21,701 nucleotides of DNA from an uncultured Prevotella sp. (GTDB lineage: Bacteria; Bacteroidota; Bacteroidia; Bacteroidales; Bacteroidaceae). Position 1 is the first letter of the stretch, and each line of letters opens with the position of its first letter. The translations under genes were made by a program, and so were the position numbers. The notes beneath the pieces are model-generated. The model was not told the origin of the DNA and did no database searches. It was given only the letters and a program-made list of their open reading frames with translations. The stretch is from contig CAAFFL010000231.1 in the NCBI GenBank assembly GCA_900762125.1, positions 1 through 21,701 on the forward strand, in the 5' to 3' direction. Positions 14,589 through 21,575 of this stretch are shown piece after piece.

Positions 14589-16124
14589 ATGAAAAAGATA
14601 TTATTATGTGGCATTGCCGTCATGGCATTGCTGACAGCCTGCGATCCTTCGAAGGATGAGATCAGCAACCCCGGTGCTGGTATCACCTCTGAGGAGCTCG
14701 GTGCAGGGTTCACCGCTACGCAGTATAGCGATGATACTTACGCCACGGAGCAGGCCGACGGTAACTATTTCAAATATTCTACTAATCCCGTCCGTGTCGT
14801 AGAGATCTATCAGCTCAATGAGGATAGCAGCAAGAATGTTCTGTCGAAGGGCGCCTCTTCTGGTACCTTCAAGCTCGCTCCGAAGCGTGGTGGTAGCCCC
14901 GATCAGACCTACTACATCCGTACGAAGGGCTTCGACGGCTCCGACGTCATTGCTGAGAAGAAGGTCACTGTGTTCGTCCCGACCGACCTTGAGCCCGCTG
15001 TGCGTATCATCGCCAGCGATGCCTATGGCTACAAGATTTGGAAGTGGGATACTTCTTGGCGTGCCGACGGTGGTGCCTGGGGTAACATGGGTTATGCACC
15101 TGGCGACGGTGAGAGCTTCGTCAATGGCGGTAACGGCATCTGGTGGGCTTGTGCACCTGCCGACCTGACAGGACAGATGAAGCATTCCGACACAGGTAAT
15201 GCTACTGGTGAGGAGGACCCGAACGCTTACATGGAAATCCACGACGACGGAACCATCATCACACGTGATGCCAACGGCGCTCAGATCCGCAAGGGTAAGT
15301 ACTCGATCACTGATTACAAGAATGGTGAGCGTAACGTGCCTTCTGTTGATGGCTCACAGGCCAACTGGGCTGTGGGTAACCTCCACACTGATGCTGGTAC
15401 CATTCTCTGGCCGTTCAAGATGAATGGTGGTGGCGAGAAGCCGACCGACTTCGCCATCATGCAGCTCACACCGAACAAGCTGAAGCTCGTCTATGCTGCT
15501 CCCGGTACTGGTAGCTGGAAAGAGGCTACATGGTGGGCCTTCACCAGCGAGAGTGATGCTGAGGGTGCCCTGACCGACTTCGGCGAGAAGTCCTGGACAT
15601 GGGATGTTGACTGGCGTGCCGATGGCGGCGCTTGGGGCGACATGGGTTACGCTCCTGGTGACGGACAGAGCTTCGTGGATACCTACAACGGCATCTGGTG
15701 GGGCTCCACTCCGGCAGGTCTGACGGAACAGCTAAAGCACTCCGACACGCATGTGGCTACCGGCGAGGAAGATCCGGGCGCTTACATGACCTTCAACTGG
15801 AAGAAGGGCATTGTGACGTGTTACGATGCTGCAGGTAAGGAGATTCGTCATGGAGCTTGGTCTATCGCCGCTTGGGATATGGGCAAGCGTAGCTTCGCTT
15901 CTGCCGACGGTTCACAGGCTAGCTGGTCGCTGGGTACACTCCATACCGATGCAGGCTCTATCCTCTTTCCGTTCCAGATCAATGCTGGTGGCGTGAAACT
16001 GAGCGACTTCGAGATCATGCAGCTTGATGGCGACCATCTGAAGCTCATCTATCCTTACAAGTCTGACGGTTCTGTCGGTTCTTGGAACGAGGCCACCTGG
16101 TGGGCATTCAAGAAGAAGAAGTAA
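14589..16124 (+). CDS. Surface lipoprotein with a duplicated Trp-rich domain (SusE/F position)
   Basis: The protein has 511 residues. The open frame reaches back to 14538, but the ATG at 14589 gives a proper lipoprotein signal (LLTAC, Cys18, then DPSKDE), so I chose it. Residues about 25-140 look like a beta-sandwich of the SusE/PKD-like kind (YYIRTKGFDGSDVIAEKKVTVFV). Residues about 149-318 and 334-507 are two copies of one domain. Both keep WRADGGAWG(N/D)MGYAPGDG, NGIWW, KHSDT, ATGEEDP, DGSQA, LHTDAG and EATWWAF. Many exposed-type Trp residues suggest glycan or aromatic ligand binding (inference). It is the last gene of the susCD operon, with a terminator 26 nt after its stop. I do not recognise the repeat family by name. 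Confidence 0.85.
   Translation: MKKILLCGIAVMALLTACDPSKDEISNPGAGITSEELGAGFTATQYSDDTYATEQADGNYFKYSTNPVRVVEIYQLNEDSSKNVLSKGASSGTFKLAPKRGGSPDQTYYIRTKGFDGSDVIAEKKVTVFVPTDLEPAVRIIASDAYGYKIWKWDTSWRADGGAWGNMGYAPGDGESFVNGGNGIWWACAPADLTGQMKHSDTGNATGEEDPNAYMEIHDDGTIITRDANGAQIRKGKYSITDYKNGERNVPSVDGSQANWAVGNLHTDAGTILWPFKMNGGGEKPTDFAIMQLTPNKLKLVYAAPGTGSWKEATWWAFTSESDAEGALTDFGEKSWTWDVDWRADGGAWGDMGYAPGDGQSFVDTYNGIWWGSTPAGLTEQLKHSDTHVATGEEDPGAYMTFNWKKGIVTCYDAAGKEIRHGAWSIAAWDMGKRSFASADGSQASWSLGTLHTDAGSILFPFQINAGGVKLSDFEIMQLDGDHLKLIYPYKSDGSVGSWNEATWWAFKKKK
15033..15542 (+). repeat. Domain repeat copy 1 in the SusE/F-position lipoprotein
   Basis: 170 codons, from KIWKWDTSW to EATWWAF. It aligns with copy 2 along its whole length with few gaps and shares the WRADGGAWG, ATGEEDP and LHTDAG blocks. 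Confidence 0.85.
15588..16109 (+). repeat. Domain repeat copy 2 in the SusE/F-position lipoprotein
   Basis: 174 codons, from KSWTWDVDW to EATWWAF, separated from copy 1 by a 15-residue linker rich in Ser, Glu, Asp and Gly. The strong protein-level match but altered codons suggest an old duplication kept under selection. Confidence 0.85.
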
Positions 16125-16149
16125 CACTTCGCTTCTAACATAAGTGCAA

Positions 16150-16184
16150 GGCCCCTTGGCAACATCATGCCGAGGGGTCTTTTT
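16150..16184 (+). terminator. Rho-independent terminator of the susCD operon
   Basis: GGCCCCTTGGCA (16150-16161) pairs with TGCCGAGGGGTC (16168-16179) in a 12-bp stem with two G-T pairs and a 6-nt loop, followed by five T. Confidence 0.92.
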
Positions 16185-16209
16185 AATTGCCTGGCCACAC
16201 AGATTGAAG

Positions 16210-16341
16210 TTGTTCAAAGGCCTTGCACAACTTGTTCAACGCCTCTGCACAACTTGTTCAACGCCTTTGCACAACTTGTTCAACGCCTTTGCACAACTTG
16301 TTCAGCGCCGCTGCACAACTTGTTCAACGCCGCTGCACAAC
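16210..16341. repeat. Six tandem 22-bp repeats
   Basis: Six head-to-tail units of exactly 22 bp start at 16210, 16232, 16254, 16276, 16298 and 16320. The unit begins TTGTTCAACGCC and ends GCACAAC. The two middle units are identical, and the outer ones differ at one to a few bases (for example GCCTC, GCCGC). Each unit holds two TTG-NN-CAA-like dyads (TTGTTCAA and TTGCACAA or CTGCACAA). There are no spacers, so this is not a CRISPR array. It lies between the susCD terminator and the next promoter. Short reading frames across it shift frame at each unit and are not credible genes. Confidence 0.9.
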
Positions 16342-16415
16342 TAGTGACTGACACGGGAGAACAAGACATTGAATAAAAAAGGTGGTAAGACTTCCGTTGT
16401 TTCTGATAATTTTCG

Positions 16416-16423
16416 TACCTTTG
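16416..16423 (+). promoter_or_regulatory. Candidate -7 element for the membrane-protein operon
   Basis: TACCTTTG matches TAnnTTTG 73 nt before the ATG at 16497. A GTTGTTTC at 16396-16403 is a weak -33 candidate. The region between the 22-bp array and this box is A+T-rich, as expected for a promoter. Confidence 0.55.
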
Positions 16424-16496
16424 CCTTACCTTTATTGACACACCAACATGATGTAACAATCACCCCAAAGAATAACTAAACCATTGCCTAAGCAGA

Positions 16497-18368
16497 ATGA
16501 AAATAAAGCAACTTAACGCTCAATGCTCGTCCTACGGCAGGATAGTGGTCCCGGTGCTCGTCGGCATCCTCGTGTTCCTGTTCTGGTGGCTTTGGCATCC
16601 GGAGCTGCTCAACTTTCACGAGCAGAACCAACTGTTCCTCCTCTCGGGCGCCTACCTCACAGAGCGCCTCAGCGTCGCTGGCGGCCTTGCCGACTGGCTC
16701 TCCGAGGCTATCGTGGCGTGCTACGCCCTGCCGTGGCTCGGCGCACTGCTTCTGGCCCTGCTGTTCGTGGCTATCGTAGCGACAGTGACGGGGGCGCTCT
16801 GCTCCTCCGTGATGCTCGTAGGGCTGGTGCCCGCAGCCTTGCTCCTCTGGCTCTTGGGCGACATCAACGTGCTCCTTTCTTACCCCGTGGCGCTGCTCCT
16901 GGTGCTCGTCGCCTTCAACGTCCTGCGCCGCGCGCATCTCCTTTGGGACCTCCTCGCCCTCCCCTTGCTCTATTGGGCCGTCGGCCCGTTGGCGTGGCTC
17001 TATGTTGCCCTCCGCTTCGTCAGCATGTTCCTTGCCCGCCACCATCAAACTGACAAAACAACAAACCAGCAAACCACCCAACCGGCAAGCCAACAAACCA
17101 ACAAACCAACAAACCAACAAGCCAACAAACCAACAAATCAACAAACCAAGCGTTGGCCTGTCCTTCTCGAGCCGCTCTTCCTCCTGGCCCTCCAGCTCCT
17201 TGCCTACCGCTTCATCCTCACGCAGTGGCCGCTGCAGGAGGTGCTCCTTGGCCTGAACTACTACCGCATCCCCTTGCAGGGCAACTGGCTGATGGTCGTC
17301 ATCCCCGCCGTCATCGTGCTGATGGCCGCGGTGTGTGGCGTTGATAACGCCACACGTCCAACAGCGAACGCAGCCCCCATGAACGCGGCACCCATGGGTA
17401 TGAAGTTCGCTGTTGGACACAGCCGTCTTACCAAGACGGCTGCCGCTTCTCGCCCCGCTGCCGTCCACCGCCCGGCGACAGTCGCGGCCTCCGCAGCACG
17501 CTCCCTTGCTGCCGCCCTCCTCGCCCTCGTTCTCACTGTCTGCGCCGTTCACTTCGGCTACGACCGCGACATCTGCGAAACGCTGCGGCAGGACATGCTC
17601 GTCCGCCAGCAGCAGTGGCAGAAGGTCATCCAGCGTGCCGAGCACTACCAGCCGCACACCGCCTTCAGCTCCAACTGTGTCAACCTCGCCCTGGCGATGA
17701 CGCGTCAGCTCGCCGACCGACAGTTCACGTTCTGGCAGAGTGGCGACGACGCCCTCCTCTCCCCCAGCATCCGCGACAATGTCAGCGACCTGCCGACGAT
17801 GGAGGCGTTCTACCAGCTCGGACTGGTGAACAGCGCCCTGCGCTATGCCCACGACATCGAGGAGTCCATCCTCAACTACCGCAAGAGCGGACGCTTGGAG
17901 CAGCGCATCGTGGAGTGCAACGTCATCGACGGCCGCTACGACCTCGCCCGCAAACACCTCGACCTGCTCAAGCAGAGCCCGTTCTATCGTTCATGGGCCC
18001 TCGACATGGAGCAGACCATGCAGAAGGAGGCGTTCATCATGGCCTCCCCGCTCGGCGACATCCGCCAGCGACGGTTCAAGCACGACTTCCTCTTCAGCTA
18101 CGATGAGGTCGACAAGGTCCTCGGACAGCTCTTCGTCAACAACCCGCAGAACAAGATGGCGCTCGACTATTTCATGGGCGCGATGCTCCTCCGTGGCAAC
18201 ATCCAGGGCTTCGTGCAGTACATGTCGTGGGTCCAGCAGTATGGCGGCTACACGCAGATGCCCATCGGCTATCAGGACGCCATGCGCGCCATACAGAGCC
18301 ATGGCGAGGCACCCGGCAGTTATAGTAACTACGTCAAACAAATGATGAACCATCATGAAGAAAACTAG
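16497..18368 (+). CDS. Polytopic membrane protein with large C-terminal soluble domain (possibly DUF6057-like)
   Basis: The protein has 623 residues. Hydrophobic helices lie at about 15-33, 80-102, 105-142 (probably two), 152-179 (probably two), 222-240, 262-281 and 334-353. A soluble C-terminal half (about 354-623) is helical and TPR-like (AEHYQPHTAFSSNCVNLALAMTRQLADRQF..., ARKHLDLLKQSPFYRSWALDMEQTMQ). The layout recalls the DUF6057 family of Bacteroidetes, but I recall this only by pattern. Two loops carry odd inserts: a Thr/Asn/Gln/Lys/Pro low-complexity run (about 183-217) from an 8-bp DNA repeat, and an Ala-rich stretch (about 279-316) from a cluster of palindromes. It overlaps the TolB-like lipoprotein gene by 14 nt, so the two are translationally coupled and likely act together in the envelope. 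Function unknown. Confidence 0.8.
   Translation: MKIKQLNAQCSSYGRIVVPVLVGILVFLFWWLWHPELLNFHEQNQLFLLSGAYLTERLSVAGGLADWLSEAIVACYALPWLGALLLALLFVAIVATVTGALCSSVMLVGLVPAALLLWLLGDINVLLSYPVALLLVLVAFNVLRRAHLLWDLLALPLLYWAVGPLAWLYVALRFVSMFLARHHQTDKTTNQQTTQPASQQTNKPTNQQANKPTNQQTKRWPVLLEPLFLLALQLLAYRFILTQWPLQEVLLGLNYYRIPLQGNWLMVVIPAVIVLMAAVCGVDNATRPTANAAPMNAAPMGMKFAVGHSRLTKTAAASRPAAVHRPATVAASAARSLAAALLALVLTVCAVHFGYDRDICETLRQDMLVRQQQWQKVIQRAEHYQPHTAFSSNCVNLALAMTRQLADRQFTFWQSGDDALLSPSIRDNVSDLPTMEAFYQLGLVNSALRYAHDIEESILNYRKSGRLEQRIVECNVIDGRYDLARKHLDLLKQSPFYRSWALDMEQTMQKEAFIMASPLGDIRQRRFKHDFLFSYDEVDKVLGQLFVNNPQNKMALDYFMGAMLLRGNIQGFVQYMSWVQQYGGYTQMPIGYQDAMRAIQSHGEAPGSYSNYVKQMMNHHEEN
17090..17145 (+). repeat. 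Seven tandem 8-bp units (CCAACAAA) inside a gene
   Basis: Units start at 17090, 17098, 17106, 17114, 17122, 17130 and 17138. Five are CCAACAAA, one ends in G and one begins with T. Degenerate CAAACCA-rich sequence precedes them from about 17046. The unit is not a multiple of three, so adding or losing one shifts the frame. Three units (24 bp) encode eight residues, giving TNKPTNQQ and ANKPTNQQ. Confidence 0.9.
17333..17442. repeat. Cluster of three perfect inverted repeats within a coding region
   Basis: Hairpin A is GTGTGGCGTT-GAT-AACGCCACAC (17333-17355). Hairpin B has 14-bp arms GTCCAACAGCGAAC (17356-17369) and GTTCGCTGTTGGAC (17405-17418). Its loop holds two tandem copies of GAACGC(A/G)GC(C/A)CCCATG and the palindrome ACCCATGGGT. 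Hairpin C is CAGCCGTCTT-ACC-AAGACGGCTG (17420-17442). The three abut with almost no bases between, remain in frame and add no stop. The encoded stretch is Ala-rich and falls in a loop between two predicted membrane helices. Confidence 0.9.
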
Positions 18369-19827
18369 CCTCATCATATTCCTCTTTGCCCTTCTCCTGG
18401 CCTCATGCCACGACACGCCGAAGAATGCCACGAAGGTGAACCAGCAGCCGCAGATCTGGCCGGACTACATCGGCGTGACCATCCCTGCGGACATCGCGCC
18501 GATGAACTTCAACGTCGTCGGGGGCGACTTCGACGAGCTCTACGTCGAGGTGAAGGGCAGCAAAGGCGGCGCGATGACCGCCTCCGGCGACTATGCCGAC
18601 TTCGACATCGACGACTGGCATGCGCTCACCGAGCAGAACATCGGCGGCACGCTGTCGTTCACCGTCTACGTCAAGTCCGACGGTCAGTGGCGACAATATC
18701 AGGACTTCTCGATGCCGGTGAGCCGCTATCGTCTCGACGACTATGGCCTGACCTACCGCCGCATCCCGCCTGGCTACGAGGTCGGTGGCAACATCGGCAT
18801 CTACCAGCGCGATCTCCACTCCTTCCGCGAGGACCCGATACTCACCGAGACCGCTGTCCCCGGCCGCTGCATGAACTGCCATACACCAAACCGTGCCAAC
18901 CCCGACTGCTTCACGCTGCAGGTGCGCGGCGAGGGTGGCGCGACCATCATCCAGAAGAACGGCCATCAGGAATGGTGGAACACGAAGACCGACTCCACGA
19001 AGGCAGCCGGTGGCTATGCCTCCTGGCACCCCGACGGGCGCTATGTGGCCTACACGACGTTCTCCGTCCACCAGAGCTTCTTCGTGGGTAAGGACAAACC
19101 CTTGGAGGTCTACCATCGTTTCAGCAACATCGTCGTCATGGACACCCAGACGGGACAACTCATCTGCGACCAGCGACTGATGTCGCCCGACTGGCAGGAG
19201 ATCTTCCCCGCGTTCTCCGCCGACGGCCGCACCTTATACTATAGCACCTCTCGGCAGGTCGACGTGCCACGTGACTATCTGAAGGTGAAGTGCTCGCTCT
19301 GCGCCATCCCCTTCGACGCCCGCACGGGCCGCTTCGGCGCGAAGGTCGACACGCTGCTCAACGGCGAGCGCGACGACTGCACCTACCTCCACGCCCAGCC
19401 ATCCTTCGACGGACGCTGGCTGATGTACACCCGTGCCGAGCGGTCCAACTTCACCATCGCACAGCCCTCCGCCGACCTCTGGCTCATGGACCTCCGCACA
19501 CGGCAGACACGACGCCTGGACGAGGTGAACAGTCCCGTGACGGAGAGCTACCACAACTGGAGCACGCAGAGCCACTGGTTCGTCTTTTCCAGCAAGCGCG
19601 GCACGGAGGGCACCTACACGAAGCTCTACCTCTCCTGCCTCGACGACCACGGCCGCGCCACGAAGCCGTTCCTCCTGCCGCAGCGCAATCCGTGGGCGTA
19701 CTACCACGCGCTCTACGACGCCTTCAACACTCCCGCCTTCACTGCCCGCAAGGTCGACTTCGACATCCGTGAGGCCAAGCGGCAAGTGAACTCCAAAGAA
19801 CGAAAACAAGTAACCATAAGACCCTAA
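18355..19827 (+). CDS. TolB-like beta-propeller lipoprotein with a CxxCH motif
   Basis: The protein has 490 residues. The lipobox is LLASC (Cys18). Residues about 35-135 are a beta-rich domain. A single CMNCH (Cys172-His176) sits in the segment VPGRCMNCHTPNRANPD, the form of a c-type heme site. The rest has TolB/WD40-like propeller blades with the repeating pattern SWHPDGRYVAYTT, FPAFSADGRTLYYST, QPSFDGRWLMYTR and NWSTQSHWFVFSSKRG. It starts inside the 3' end of the membrane-protein gene (14-nt overlap). A role in an envelope complex with that protein is likely, with or without heme. I cannot tell whether the host has cytochrome c maturation genes. Bacteroidetes relatives are often annotated only as TolB-like or cytochrome c-related proteins. 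Confidence 0.85.
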   Translation: MKKTSLIIFLFALLLASCHDTPKNATKVNQQPQIWPDYIGVTIPADIAPMNFNVVGGDFDELYVEVKGSKGGAMTASGDYADFDIDDWHALTEQNIGGTLSFTVYVKSDGQWRQYQDFSMPVSRYRLDDYGLTYRRIPPGYEVGGNIGIYQRDLHSFREDPILTETAVPGRCMNCHTPNRANPDCFTLQVRGEGGATIIQKNGHQEWWNTKTDSTKAAGGYASWHPDGRYVAYTTFSVHQSFFVGKDKPLEVYHRFSNIVVMDTQTGQLICDQRLMSPDWQEIFPAFSADGRTLYYSTSRQVDVPRDYLKVKCSLCAIPFDARTGRFGAKVDTLLNGERDDCTYLHAQPSFDGRWLMYTRAERSNFTIAQPSADLWLMDLRTRQTRRLDEVNSPVTESYHNWSTQSHWFVFSSKRGTEGTYTKLYLSCLDDHGRATKPFLLPQRNPWAYYHALYDAFNTPAFTARKVDFDIREAKRQVNSKERKQVTIRP

Positions 19828-19851
19828 GAAAACGAATAAAGTTTTAGTAAG

Positions 19852-20400
19852 ATGAAAAAGATACTCTTTTATTTTCTCCTCGCCCTGCTGCCCCTGGCCA
19901 CGACGAGTTGCAACTCGGCCACGGCCAATGGCGGCAAGTGCCACATCACAGGCTCCATAAGCACACGGTGGAACGGCATCAAGATCTTCCTCGTGCCTCT
20001 GGAGGGTCCGCAGGATGCCGCGCATGTCGACTCCGTCGTCATCAAGGACGGAAAGTTCGAGTTCACCAAGGACAGCACCGCCCTGGAGATCATCCGTGTG
20101 GACTACCACTATCGTGACGGCATCCAGGAGCTCCTCGTCTGCACAGAGCCCGGTGAGGTGAATGTCCACATCGGCGAGAACAGCACCACCGCCGGCACGC
20201 CACAGAACGACTCGCTGCAGGTCTTCAAGGACCTGATGATTGGCGGCAACAACGCCTTCGCCGGCATGCGTCAGCAGGGTGCCAGCGAGGCAGACCTGAA
20301 GGCGTTCCAGCAGACGTTCCAGGCGAAGCTGAAGGCGTTTGCCGCACGGCAGCCCGAGGGTGTGCTCCGTGACTACCTGCAGCGGGCCTACAGCAAGTGA
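19852..20400 (+). CDS. DUF4369-like lipoprotein without a thioredoxin domain
   Basis: The protein has 182 residues. The signal peptide ends ATTSC (Cys20). Residues about 29-105 resemble the DUF4369 domain seen at the N-terminus of TlpA-like lipoproteins (CHITGSISTRWNGIKIFLVPL...VDSVVIKDGKFEF). The remainder is a short charged helical tail (EADLKAFQQTFQAKLKAFAARQPEG). The thioredoxin domain found in the longer homologue at 4839 is absent. It lies 24 nt after the TolB-like gene on the same strand, so it likely belongs to that operon. Function unknown, with ligand or surface binding possible. The REP palindrome lies 40 nt past the stop. Confidence 0.82.
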   Translation: MKKILFYFLLALLPLATTSCNSATANGGKCHITGSISTRWNGIKIFLVPLEGPQDAAHVDSVVIKDGKFEFTKDSTALEIIRVDYHYRDGIQELLVCTEPGEVNVHIGENSTTAGTPQNDSLQVFKDLMIGGNNAFAGMRQQGASEADLKAFQQTFQAKLKAFAARQPEGVLRDYLQRAYSK

Positions 20401-20439
20401 GCGCCCAGTCCCCAAGAGCCCTGCTCCGATGGCTCCTTG

Positions 20440-20459
20440 CTCCGGCTTGACAGCCGGAG
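20440..20459 (+). repeat. REP palindrome 1 (upstream of RAYT)
   Basis: CTCCGGCT-TGAC-AGCCGGAG, a perfect 8-bp stem, followed by AACGG. With one flanking G on the left and AACGG on the right, the same 26 nt occur at 21555-21580. Confidence 0.88.
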
Positions 20460-20508
20460 AACGGTTACTGCCCTTCAATGAGGCCCCCTTGTTCCAGCTT
20501 TTACCGTT

Positions 20509-20528
20509 CCCCGGCTGTCAAGCCGGGG
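20509..20528 (-). repeat. REP palindrome 2, inverted relative to REP 1
   Basis: CCCCGGCT-GTCA-AGCCGGGG, an 8-bp stem preceded by CCGTT. Its reverse complement is REP 1 with a compensatory C-G in place of T-A at the second stem pair, so the hairpin is conserved by paired changes. The AACGG tails of REP 1 and REP 2 face each other 39 nt apart, as in a REPIN/BIME pair. Confidence 0.85.
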
Positions 20529-20553
20529 CATCAACGTAACAACACCGCCACCC

Positions 20554-21546
20554 ATGGTCACCCTTCACTACCCCACCGACCCCGCCCGTGCCCGCTTCTA
20601 CCAGGACCGGAACCCGAAGATAGCCATGCTTCGCCGTGCCCCATGGCACGACTACTCCCGGCCGAGCACTTACCTGGTCACTATCGTCACCAAGGACAGG
20701 CACCGCTGTCTGGGGAAGCTGGAACGGAACGCTGACGGGACTGTCCACATCGCCCTGTCTATGCTTGGCACGCTAATCCTCAACCAGCAGTTGACAACCA
20801 TCACTGAGCACTACCCCATGGTTGTTGTCTGGTATGTCTGCATCATGCCCGATCACATACACCTCATCCTGCGAGTTAACGCGCCACTGCCAGAGGGTAA
20901 GGATCTGGGAGCAGTCATCCGAGGCTTCAAGGGCGGGTGCACCGTTCTGTGGCGCCAGCTTACTGGTGATGCCACCGCCCAGCTTTTCGCCGACGGCTTC
21001 AACGACAAGATCCTTCTTCGAGAAGGACAACTCGACAACTGGGCACGCTACCTGGCCGACAACCCTCGTCGCCTGGCTGAGAAGACAAGCCATCCCGACT
21101 GGTTTCACGCCCTGCAGCACCAAGTAGTTGCCGGCCGTGACTGTCAGGTCATTGGCAATCGGTTTCTCCTTGACGTCCCCGACAAGCGGGCGGTGATCAT
21201 CCACCGAAGGTACACCCAAGAGGAGCGTAAACGACTGTTTGAGGAGTGGATGCGCGCCGGAAGGGCAGGGGCTGTGCTGGTCAGCGCAGGCATCGCAAAA
21301 GACGAGCAACGTGTCATCAACGAAGCGTTCCTGCGTGGCATCGCCGTCATCAAGCTTTGTCAGTACGGCTTTGGCCCTCTGTACAAGCCGAAGGGGAGGC
21401 TTTTCGATGCTTGCAGGGAGGGACGTTATCTGGAGGTCAGCCCTTGGCCGGCGTCAACACTGAAGGAGACCATCACGCGGGAACAGTGCCTGGCGCTCAA
21501 CGCCATGGCGGAAAGGCTGGAAGCTGAGAGCCGGGACAGGCTGTAG
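20554..21546 (+). CDS. REP-associated tyrosine transposase (RAYT, Y1 HUH family) with extra C-terminal domain
   Basis: The protein has 330 residues. The N-terminal Y1 domain (about 30-185) has WHDYSRPSTYLVTIVTKDR, the HUH pair in MPDHIHLIL (His101, His103) and the likely nucleophile Tyr166 in DNWARYLADNPRR. This is the single-strand nicking chemistry of IS200/IS605-like enzymes, applied to REP hairpins. Residues about 190-330 form a second domain (VIIHRRYTQEERKRLF, GAVLVSAGIAKDEQRVINEAFLRGIAVIKL, GFGPLYKPKGRLFDACREGRYLEVSPWP), common in Bacteroidetes members as I recall and somewhat like the SLOG/DprA nucleotide-binding fold (inference). The ATG at 20554 is used. The Met at 20626 just before the conserved start is an alternative. 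Confidence 0.9.
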   Translation: MVTLHYPTDPARARFYQDRNPKIAMLRRAPWHDYSRPSTYLVTIVTKDRHRCLGKLERNADGTVHIALSMLGTLILNQQLTTITEHYPMVVVWYVCIMPDHIHLILRVNAPLPEGKDLGAVIRGFKGGCTVLWRQLTGDATAQLFADGFNDKILLREGQLDNWARYLADNPRRLAEKTSHPDWFHALQHQVVAGRDCQVIGNRFLLDVPDKRAVIIHRRYTQEERKRLFEEWMRAGRAGAVLVSAGIAKDEQRVINEAFLRGIAVIKLCQYGFGPLYKPKGRLFDACREGRYLEVSPWPASTLKETITREQCLALNAMAERLEAESRDRL

Positions 21547-21555
21547 CTCCTGAAG

Positions 21556-21575
21556 CTCCGGCTTGACAGCCGGAG
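21556..21575 (+). repeat. REP palindrome 3 (downstream of RAYT)
   Basis: CTCCGGCT-TGAC-AGCCGGAG followed by AACGG, ten bases after the RAYT stop. It is identical to REP 1 and in the same orientation. Confidence 0.88.

Noticed and set aside
16210..16341. CRISPR array
   Set aside because: Units are contiguous with no unique spacers and only 22 bp, and no cas gene is nearby.
16144..16376. Two short frames across the 22-bp repeats
   Set aside because: They begin inside the terminator and the repeat unit is not a multiple of three, so the protein pattern is just the array read in rotating frames. There is no ribosome site or family match.
16488..17957. 489-codon minus-strand frame opposite the membrane-protein gene
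   Set aside because: Its hydrophobic and Glu/Gln-rich runs are the complement of the membrane helices and the 8-bp repeat. The plus-strand gene has a coherent topology, good start and operon coupling.
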